DNA from: Apricaphanius iberus
Taxonomy: Eukaryota; Chordata; Actinopteri; Cyprinodontiformes; Aphaniidae
Reading direction: 5' to 3'
Assembly: GCA_028564705.1 (NCBI GenBank)
Contig: JAPXFQ010002824.1
Span: 276,501 to 340,500, forward strand
Length of the DNA: 64,000 bases
This document shows, piece after piece, positions 21,301-41,305 of the stretch. The notes under the pieces are model-generated. The model made no database searches. It had not been told where the DNA came from and saw only the letters and a list, made by a program, of their open reading frames with translations. Positions within the stretch are counted from its first letter, which is position 1. Every line of letters begins with the position of its first letter. A program made the translations under genes and the position numbers.

Positions 21301-22279
21301 CATCATAACTGATACTCCCGAGAAGCAGGGAATTGAAGAGTCTTATAAAGAATGACAAAAGAAACTGTCGGGGGAAAAGCAAAAAATAGCAAAGAAAATG
21401 TAAAACCGAAAAAGAAAACAACCAAAGGAAATTTGTGGTTAGCAGCTCTGAGGAGAGTGATGTTCCTGTCCCATTTAATGACGAAGAGAGTTCTGAGGAT
21501 GAGAGAAGTGATCCAGACCACAAAGATCTGTCTGTGCAAGCCTGGTCTGTGGGTGAGTTTTTCATGATTAACTTTACAACCAAACACAGGAGCATGCGGT
21601 ATATTGGCATGGTCAAAAAAGTTGAAGATGATGAAATTCTTACCCAGTTCCTTAGAAAATTTCAGGGAAACACATAAGTGTTGGAGAGACCCACATTTGC
21701 TATAAAAGAAAAAGATGTGGCACATGTTCCCAAAGCAGATGGGGTGAAGAAGCTGCCTCAACCTATGAGGCGTGGAGGGACCCCACGTACAGAGCAACTC
21801 TTCATCTTTCCCTGCAATCTTCAGGGCTGGAATGTAGAGTAGTTGTAGAGGCTTGCTGTAGTTGTAGAGTGACTGATGCTCTGATTGTGGAGCTACAGTA
21901 GTCCTATTGAGTCACAGGCTGTTCTAGCTGGCTCTAAGAGTTATGTGTTCTGACCCCAAGACTGTATTCTATAAAGCCTTTTATATACATAAAAAGGGAT
22001 ATTTTGTAGTATAGAAGTTAAGTTGCAGCAAGGTGATTTCTATCTCTCATTTGAATGTTAATAAAACATTTTAAATTACATTATGTTGTGTTTGATTTTA
22101 TTTAGAATTACTTTAAAGTGTTTAGAATTTGTTTTTCCTAATTGACCAATCCCCATGATTCTGTTACTAATCTGACATTTGTTCTTGAATATGAGGCTTT
22201 CAGGACTCTGTTACAACATATGTTGTTATAGTAGTTTCCGAGTGGAAAAAGTAAGTGGATCCCATTGATCTCTTTGGTC

Positions 22280-22316
22280 TGTCTCACTTTACCTCTAAGT
22301 TGGGGTAAAGTGAGAC
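22280..22316. repeat. Palindrome near right end of pogo-like element
   Basis: TGTCTCACTTTACC, a 9-bp loop, then GGGTAAAGTGAGACA. It carries the same GGGTAAAGTGAGACA core as the terminal repeats but lies about 190 bp inside the right end. Likely a transposase binding-site pair. Confidence 0.8.
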
Positions 22317-22612
22317 ACAAGACCACTTTTTAAAAACCCCCATCATATTTTCACTGCCCTTCATCCTGAATACATTCTGATAATTACAATTGCAAGGAAA
22401 CATCCTGAATTAATGGTACATCTGTAAATTTAACTGATATATCATTTTAGCTTGCTCGGATGGGAGCAAATGTAAAAATTGTCCCACTTTACCCCACTCT
22501 CCCCCTATCAATCAATGCGTCTTTCCCAAGAACAATTAGTTTTTAAAAGTCCTATATTCTTGAAAGCAGCATCGGTCCCGCCCGTTTTGTGACGGTGGTG
22601 GTGATTCGTCTC

Positions 22613-22625
22613 CTTTATATATACA
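22613..22625 (+). promoter_or_regulatory. TATA-like element of first PON gene
   Basis: TTTATATATACAG lies about 85-95 bp upstream of the PON start codon, with a GC box (CCCGCCC) about 35 bp further up. The text running on into AGTCTATGGG resembles a dispersed teleost repeat, so the TATA match could be repeat-derived. Confidence 0.35.
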
Positions 22626-22708
22626 GTCTATGGGCATATGTCACGCTGCCGAGCCTGAAGCCGTAGAAGATTAAATCACTGTCTAAAGTTTGCGATCGCG
22701 CTGCGAAG

Positions 22709-27207
<4,499 letters not shown>

Positions 27208-27457
27208 GCAAGTGGAGGTTTTTATGAAAGTTTAGGCTATAAAATGCTATAAATCAAACTATACCTCTCTGCTGCAGGTATTGTTCCTTACAAATTAAGT
27301 TTATTAAAGCAGGTACTTAACAGGATCTGAAAACGGACTACTTACTCTCTAATTAGGTGTTTAATGAGCCACAGGGCTGCAAAATCATCTCTACGGGTGA
27401 AGGTTTGTTTGTTTTTTCTCATATGATTTGGCAGTATTACCTTACATGTATGACTTA

Positions 27458-28440
27458 TCAAGGTGCTGATTAGACAGCATGAATATTGCACAGGTGTGCC
27501 TTAAACTGGCTGCAGTAAAAGCACACTCTGAAATGTGAAGTGTTGCTTTACTGGGGGTGTAAGAAAACCAGTCAGTATCTGATGTGGCCACCATTTGCCT
27601 CACACAATGGAACACAGTTGCATAGAGTTGATCAGGTTATTGAGTGCCAAGTGCCAATCATGCTCAATGGGGTACATGTCCAGTGAGTATGCTGACCATA
27701 CAAGAACTGGGAGGTTTTCAGCTTCAATGAATGGTGTACAAATCCCTGCAACATACATGCTACAACATGAGGGGAAGGTCGTGGATGGCACAACAACGAG
27801 CCTCGGGAGCCTCTGCATTTAAAATGCACCTGTGCCACTCGATCCACGACGTTGACGTCAGGAAAGTGGTCACCCAGGCAACACCACACACGCTGTCTGC
27901 AATTCATCTATGAAAAGAATACCTCTCCAGGATGCCATACCTCAATTAATGTGATCATTTGCCCTCTTAAATCAGTTACAATGACGAACCGCAGTCAGGT
28001 CGAGACCCCAGTGAGGACAATGGCCATGCACGTCAGATTCTCTAAAATGGTTTCTGTCAGTTTGTCCAGAAATTCTTTGGTTATGCAAACAAATTGTTTC
28101 AGCAGCTGTCTGGGTGGCTGGTCTCAGACGGTCATGGAGGTGAACATGATTGATGCAGAGGTCCTGGGCTGGTGTGTTTACATGTACAGTTGTGACGCCA
28201 AATTCTCTCAAATGCCTTTTTGGGACTTTATGGTAGGGAAATGAACAGTCATTTCACAGGCAAGAACTCTTTTGAACGTTTATGCAGTCAGCATTCCAGT
28301 TGTATGCTGCCTCAAAAGTTGCGGCATCTGTGGCATTGTACTGTGATTAAAACACACATTTCAGACTGGCCTTTTATTGTGGCCAGCTTAAGGCACGCCA
28401 GTGCAATATTAATGCAATCTAATCAGCACCTTGATATGCC
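27458..28440 (-). mobile_element. Decayed Tc1/mariner-like transposon
   Basis: The left end (TATCAAGGTGCTGATTAGAC, then ATTGCACAGGTGTGCCTTA) is repeated inverted at the right (TAAGGCACGCCAGTGCAATA, then CTAATCAGCACCTTGATA), arms about 90 bp. Minus-strand frames between them encode transposase pieces, e.g. RPATQTAAETICLHNQRIS, ADVNVVDRVAQ-like text and AENLPVLVWSAYS, in separate frames. Length of about 980 bp indicates internal deletion. It lies directly after the first PON gene. Confidence 0.85.
27600..28211 (-). pseudogene. Broken Tc1-like transposase
   Basis: Fragments in three minus-strand frames follow the usual transposase order: a helix-turn-helix region with TTPAQDL near 28180, LDLTAV near 27990, a middle part with RQRVWCCLGDHFPDVNVVDRV near 27860, and a C-terminal ENLPVLVWSAYSLDMYPIEH near 27680. 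The gap between the middle and C-terminal parts is shorter than normal, so part of the catalytic core is deleted. Confidence 0.75.
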
Positions 28441-28449
28441 ACGAATATG

Positions 28450-28674
28450 AGGTGGGACGAATTATCTTTTGTTAAAGGAATATTTCAAGGTTATGTGATT
28501 TAATTACCGGTAATTACATGCTAATAATTGCATCTAGGGAATACGGTACAAGACATCATTAGATGTCAGAGAGGAGGCCTTTCACCTCGTTTCCCTCAAT
28601 CTGCACAACGGGTGATTTGATTGACTTTGTAAGGAAGGCATACCATTGGGGTGTGAGGCAAAAGTTTTTTGGGC

Positions 28675-28705
<31 letters not shown>

Positions 28706-29799
28706 CAGACATGAGGAGACACGACTAAACACAAGGTTAACAAAATAATCCTGCACCACAGGGGAGAAAATTGGACATATTTTGAAGAAAAAGAGGGGAT
28801 TGGATAATCAATTATTGACTGGTGGTAATTTGGTTCTCTAATTGAATTTTTATAGTTTTTAATAGTCTCTAGATTAATGATTTAAAAATTCTATTTAATA
28901 CAGTCCGATCAGATTAAAGGGTTTATAGAAGACACCTACTTGGGTGAGCACTGCGTGTGTGTCTGCCGCCACTTTGTGTGTGTGTGGGTGTGTGCTTGGA
29001 GGGGCGTGTACAGAGGTTTCAAAGGTGCACACTCACCTGTGGAGAGGAGCTGAGGAGTAATTTTGTTGACCGCAATTCCTTTATCCTGGTTTATGTTCTG
29101 TCAAGTATTCACTCGATTGAATATCCCTGCCTTCTTCATATAACTGCTGTACCGCTGTGATAGCCACATGTCGTATTAAACCACAAAACGCACGCTGGAT
29201 CCAGCGTTTAAGCACCCAACACATCATACAAATCTACAGGACCTATCATAACCTCTCAGTGGATAGGTATATCACCAGAGAACCGCAAAAGGGTTCTATC
29301 TATATCTTTGGGTTTTTGGTATAAAACCTAAAGACCTCCTTCAATGAGGATTATTATGGATTTGAATTTGTGATTGATTTCCTCCTGCATAAAGAGTTAA
29401 TTAAGTATGATTGATTTAATTCCTAAGTTTTTTTGAGTTTATGATTGCTTGATGCAGCAGCTGCATCAAGATCATCTGAACCAAATATTTAATTTGTGAC
29501 CGACACATCACTATTAATCTTCCAAAAGTGGCTCTTTGGACCTTTCACAATGGACCTTTTTAACTCTGGATAAAAATAATTTAGCAGCAACTTATACTTT
29601 TAAACTATAGATATAATGCAGGTTTTAGAAGTTCCGTTTTTTACTGAATAGTTGCATTGGCATTTTATAATGGAATAACACTAACTGTACCTGTGCTCTT
29701 TTTTTTCATTTGATTAGAAATATCTTTTTTTTTTTGCCTATTACATAGGTTGCTTTCATCAATATCCCATATAACAGAATGTATCCAAGCTCTTTTGGA

Positions 29800-29838
<39 letters not shown>

Positions 29839-30700
29839 AAAAAGATAAGATTGTAGTTCTTTGTATATCATCTATATATCTAGTGTTCCCCCCCCCCCCC
29901 CCCCAAAAAAAAAAAAAAAAAACTTATGTAATGTTTGGACTATATAGTTTTAAGTTTTAATTAGGTTGACTGAAGCCAAAACTGGTGCTTGGGATGATAG
30001 CTGTCTGTTCATAAATTGTTTTATCAAAATATATGTTTCGAAGTTTGGGTGGAGGAAAAACATACACGAGCACCAAGGAAAACCACAGCCTTGAGAATTT
30101 TTAAGCAAAGCCCATCCAAAGTTTGAGATTGAAAGGAAGTGGAATCCCACATGTGAGCATTTTCAAGTAGGCCTACACCAGTCAAAATCCTCCTGAATCA
30201 TTGACATAAATTTATATCTCCTGGTCAAGCACAGAATCTAAAATGCTTAAGGTAAAGTGAAGTTTCTCCAGTCAATTATAATTTGGGTAGCCACATTATG
30301 CTGTGCTGTTGCTCCACTGTGTTTTATCCAGTCCCCGCATGGAATTTAGGTATTGCGAAAAGGAAAATGAAACAATGAAGCTCAGCAAAGCCACAGGCTT
30401 ATCACCATGCTGCACACATGAAGTTTTGTTTGTTTGTTTTATGCAAAATGAGCACTGAAGTGTTGAAATGAATTGTCATCGGATATGAAACTAATTTGAG
30501 TTTACTTTTTTTTTTCAATTATCTACCCCCAAGCATTTCAAATACTTTCAAGTGTTGATACCTAAAACGTTTTTAAAACACATGCAGATTTTTAACTTTT
30601 GTTTCGTTTTTGTTTGACAATCGGGATGCTGGTTTCCTTAATTCCCCTCTGTTTCAAATGAATGAAAGATTAAATAAAATCATTAGGACTACAGATTGTT
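28450..30700. other. Inter-PON spacer with homopolymer tracts, no gene seen
   Basis: Spacer between the two PON genes. It holds a poly-T run at about 28677-28705, another at about 29805-29834, and a poly-C run followed directly by poly-A at about 29888-29922. The poly-T/C/A tracts could be reverse tails of retroposed copies, but no body was recognised. No coding potential was seen. Confidence 0.5.
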
Positions 30701-30745
30701 TTTCTTGTCGTATTTTACACTTTTGAGCCATCTTTGGTAGAGGCA

Positions 30746-30759
30746 GCGCCATCTAGTGC
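30746..30759 (-). promoter_or_regulatory. CTCF-like motif just upstream of second PON gene
   Basis: The minus strand reads GCACTAGATGGCGC, 13 of 14 matches to CCASYAGRKGGCRS. It lies 30-43 bp before the second PON start codon, so in its promoter or 5' UTR. Confidence 0.45.
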
Positions 30760-30788
30760 GTAGGCGCACCCAGGAGGTTCTGTCAAAC

Positions 30789-36472
<5,684 letters not shown>

Positions 36473-37964
36473 ACTGCTATTTAGCTACACATGTCAATCC
36501 CTTATATCTGAATTTGACATAGAAGACTATGAGAAAACAGGATAATATCACAACTTGTTTTCGCTGGTATTTACATCTAGAACCATTACAAATTTAAAAA
36601 GATGTTTGTTGGCAAAAGCCCACTTAAATTTGGTACCCAAAGATGTAGGATTAATATAGTTCTGCTGATATGTATACACCTACCCAACATTGAAATGATA
36701 TATAAAGCAAGGTCACTACGTTTTAAAAGCAAAATTTTTTTGCTTTTTTTTGCGGATTTTCTCAAACCCACACATAGAAAAAGTAAGACATACAGATTCT
36801 ACATTATACACCAGGGTTTCTACGCAGTCTGGAAAGTAAATTAGTTTATACCCCCCAGGTAAATAAAACAAAATCTCATTATTCTTCAGTGAAATCAATC
36901 TTTTATTTTTAGTTTTTTTATATTAATTGCTTTATCTTTCATTTGAAATGTCATTACCTGATTTCACTACTGTCCTCGTGAGTTTTTATTTTAGTTTATT
37001 TTTTTACTTTTTTTGTGGTAGATTTGGCAACCTTAGATTCAGGTTAAACAGTACTTGTTATTTGGCTGTGACTGCTTACAATACCTAAGAATAAAAAATA
37101 AAAAAGACATTTAATAAGTTATCACTGTTCAAATGCTGTGCTTTTCAAAAATCTTCATGTTGTGTAGCTTTCTGTTCTTTTTTGTCAGGTCCAAGAGTCT
37201 TTAGTAGGAAAATGGAAATGATTTAAGTTAAATCCAGATTCTAAATAATCTTGTACCACCCTTTGTAAATTATCAATCCATTCATATCTGCCAGGAGTAC
37301 ATGTCGTTCCCACTTTGAAATGAACATTTAAAATTTTTTTTTTACATTATGTACATGGTCTTCTGCATTTGAATGCAATTGTCCGATTTCAACACATAAA
37401 ATCTACCAACAGAAGTCACGTGGAGTTGTTTTGGTTGTTCAAGGTTCACAAACTATCATATTTTGTAAAAATAGTTTTGTTTATTAATATACAAGTGAAT
37501 ATAATCATATGAGATGAGTTGTTGATACCCTGGTTGTATAATAGATTTATATTTAACCTGTGGGTCCAAGTAATGTATTTAATATATGCAAGTGCTCTTA
37601 TGAAATTTAAAGAAAAACATTCAAAGCTCTCTTAATTTTTATAATATTTTATTGTTCGGCTATCTATCTGAATAAAAAAAAGAAAAAGACATGCGTTTAC
37701 CTTCATTAAGATAGACTAACTTTTTCTACAAGTGAACATGGTAAAAAGATTTTTGAGCCAGATCTGACTCCCAGGGCCAGGTATAGGTCTCAGTTTTAGC
37801 CATTATATTTAAAATCAACTTTGAAATTACAAAAGTGACTGGATAAGTATTGCCTCCAAATGAAGCTTTATGAAGCTAGAGTTGCAGGTTTGCGTTGGCT
37901 TATGTCAGTACTGAGATATAAAACTGAAAACTTTGTTTCTGGTTAATTTTTTGCAGAGGAGCAA
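36473..37964. other. Convergent 3' UTR spacer of second PON gene and kcnk5
   Basis: No coding feature. A forward AATAAA at 37090-37095 could end the PON transcript. A reverse AATAAA (TTTATT near 37648) about 315 bp below the kcnk5 stop could end the channel transcript. The two genes therefore meet tail to tail. Confidence 0.5.
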
Positions 37965-40900
37965 TTATCCTTTTTCATCCAAACCAAATGTACAGTCGTT
38001 TTCTGCTACCTTAGATATTGTAAATCGAGTGTCCCCACCATCAGGATGGTGCACCTTCTCCTCTTCAGCAGCATTTCCCTCTGGGGCTGTGAAGGTGATC
38101 TCATCATTTACTGATTCAGAGGAACCATCAGTTTTGACTTCCTCGTAGTCTGTTTTTTTACATGCCTCTGATGTGGCTTCCTTGGTGTCTTCTTGCATCA
38201 GAAGACTCTCTCCCTCTTGTTTGCTTTCATCCAACTGTGCATTCGCAAACACGTCACTTAAGCTGATGTGCCGCTTGTGTCGGGGGGAGTGTTCCAAGGT
38301 CTGTATATTGTTAGCCAAGATGTCACTGCAGCTCTTGGAGCGGTTTATGTTCTTGATTTCTGGTGGTTTTCTCTTCTTTGCATTATTTCCAATCTCTTTA
38401 ATAACTGTGCTGTAGTCGTCGTCGTTCTTCTCAGAAAGGAAGTTGAAGATGTCAATAACAGTCGGCTTCACATCTTGACCTTGCTTCTCCTCTTCGGAGT
38501 CCATTTCCAGGTTCTGCATGGATCTGTGCCTGTGCCTGTGGAGCCGTTTCTTCTTTAGCACTTTGTGGGCTTCCACAACCATGTGAACATTCCAGCTAAA
38601 AAACAGAGACAGCCAGGCCAGTCCCATGTACATCCATAACTCTGCCATTACCCTGTAGAGTCTGGGGTATTGGATATCAGGATTTACACCTGAAATGAGC
38701 AAAATTATTCTCAGATAAACATTTCTTCTCCAATTTCACAATAATAGTAAGGGTGGTGGTACCCTTACTCAGAAAAAATTCTCACCTGCCACATAATCCC
38801 CAAAGCCAACTGTTGTGAGTGTGATGAAGGAGAAGTAGATCCCTTCTAGATAGCTCCATCCTTCCACAGACATGAAAACAAACGGAGGGATCACCAAGTG
38901 CACCAGTAAACCCCATAGTAGGAATAAGGCCGTGCATGTGAACTGCACCTTTTTCTGTCAAAAACAAGAGAACAGATATGTGTGATGTGGGGTGCAACTG
39001 TGTAATTATATAATCTCAGTAAAATAAATCAAATCACTTTATTTATCCCTTAGGAACTTCAGTCAGAGTACAGAGTACTGTCTCATATCGGCGCATGCCC
39101 CATACACACACCCAACTCCCACAATTCAAAGATCACCCTTACGAGGGTAAACATTAAAAGTAAAAAAGAGATAATACATACATAGGTAAATAATAAATAA
39201 ATAAAATCACCTTCGAAATTTTAAAATAGCTCAGTAAACCGAGCCCAATCTTTCCCTGTTATCTGAGGTTTAACAGGCTAATTGAAGAGGGGAGGAAGCT
39301 GGAAGAAGCTCTTTTTGTTCTCAACAAAGGAGCCCTGAATCTGCGACCTGGTGGAAGTAAGTTGTAGCATTGATGTAGTGGATATGAACAATCATTAGAA
39401 ATTTGATGACCTTTTTCCGAGACTTTTATTATAAATGGTATTAAGTGGCTGCTGTTCTGTGAAGGACTCATAGGTTTGTTAGAGAAAATCAGGGAACAAA
39501 CTACCTCAAAAAGACTGAAGAAAACAGTGGAGATCAGGGAGAAGGTTGTGAAGTTTAAAAAAAAGTTATAAAACAATATCTTAAACGTTGAACAGTTCAC
39601 ATATGGCTGCTCGATCCATCGTGTGAATAAATGTAGGAATGGTGCAACCCCCTAACTGACATGAGAACTGACTTCCTGGGCAATATTATTGGGAAATTTA
39701 CCTAAAAAACGTAATTAGCTACAGTTACTCAATACTTGTTCAAAAAGTTATTGAGTTAGCAATTGCATGCTAATAAAAGTAACTAGTTACAAGGTAAAGT
39801 GACTTTAGCATTACTGTAAAAAACAAAACAAAAACTGCTACACATAAAAGAAAATGTATTTTTCTGACCAGTTTTCATGAGTTGAAACAAGTGGAAGAGA
39901 CAGGTAACCTTCTTGTACATAACTTTCTAAACTGCACATTGACAGACAGCAAGAGGTTTATCCTGCACTTATAGAGTACAAAATGAGTGGACTGAGGCTA
40001 AAGTTAGTGCTTGATACAAAAGGAGCCCAAACCAAGTACAGATACATATGCTAGATTATACTTTTCAGAGTTCTAACATTTCTCTATTTAAAATCCTCTT
40101 TTTATTGATTTCATGTAATATTCGAATTTTCAGAAATTTGGAATTTAGTTTTTCATCAATTGTAAGACATAATCATCAAATTATAACAAATAAAGGCTTT
40201 AAATATATTGCTTTGAATGTGTCTAAACTATATTAGTTGTACCTTTTAAATTAGATTATTGAAATAAATTAATTTTTGCACAATATTCTAATTTTTTGAT
40301 TTCCACCTGTAGACTGGTGGTGACAAATCATAGCAGATTAACCACTGATGCAAAAACGGTGTTGTAATAACAGTAATTTGTTAGATAACCCAGTTACTGA
40401 CAAACGAGACGGCATTGCCTAACACTGTTCGTTTAAACAGCGTTATTACTAACACTGCTGTGCAGGTAGAAAATTAATCAGAGAGTCAGTCAATGGGTCA
40501 TTTACTCTGGAGGAGCTACAGAGATCAAGAACACCTTTAGGTCTTAATACAAATGCATTGTAGCTCAATTTGATCACACCAAAGTAAAGCATGGTGATGG
40601 CAGAGAGTTGAATGAAGCTGGTCTAAAGCCTAGTTTATGCTTCTCCGTTTTGACTGAGACGGACTGACCCAGCACCATTATCCGTCGTCGCAAGAGCTCT
40701 CCATCACCTACGCAAGGACGCATGAAGTAGAGGACCATTTTTTAACTATGCATCTCCGTCAACGGAGAGTGTATGCATCTGATTGGTCAGTTCAGTAACA
40801 GCCAGAGATCGCTTCAACAGATCGGTGCTCTATAGTCACTGTAATCAGTAGTTAATGCAATGTTTGGCCACTACATCCTTTATATTGAAAGGATAATTTA

Positions 40901-41255
40901 TCTAATCTGTTTTTTTGGCAATTTTGAACACCAGGAGGTGTAGGAAAACAACAAAAAAGGCTAGGCTTAAGTGTGGGGGAGCCACAAAGCACTGTTAAAG
41001 GCTGTGAAACCCTTGACATTAGGAAGGAGTTTCACCTTCCAGAGCTACCATTGGTTGGTTTAGATCACAGAGGACTTAAAGTGGAAGTACCGTATTTTGC
41101 AATTGCAGAAGATAATGCCCTATTTAAAGGCTGTCCTTTGGCTGCCACATTGGACAGTGGATGTATGTTGATCGCAAATGGAAATAAACTTCTCCCAAAA
41201 GTCTCCAAGTTGCTCCGAACTTGTTTGGGTGAATAAATGAAAGCAATTCATTATA

Positions 41256-41305
<50 letters not shown>

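Larger units (their letters stand above)
20061..22505 (+). mobile_element. Pogo/Tigger-like DNA transposon, decayed
   Basis: About 2.45 kb bounded by terminal inverted repeats: AGGGTGGAGGTGGGGTAAAG on the left, and on the right the reverse complement of AGGGGGAGAGTGGGGTAAAG. A TA dinucleotide close to each end would fit a pogo-type target site. The interior encodes fragments of a pogo-class DDE transposase, described separately. Right-hand subterminal and left terminal repeats form palindromes. The element ends 204 bp upstream of the first PON start codon. Confidence 0.8.

Noticed and set aside
21303..21797. 164-codon minus-strand frame in the pogo-like element
   Set aside because: Antisense of the transposon interior; no domain, and the element's protein pieces are on the plus strand.
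28677..28759. Lys-rich or Phe-rich frames around a poly-T run
   Set aside because: Homopolymer translation with no other support.
41255..41300. CRISPR-like array
   Set aside because: Simple AT repeats without spacers, in a vertebrate genome.
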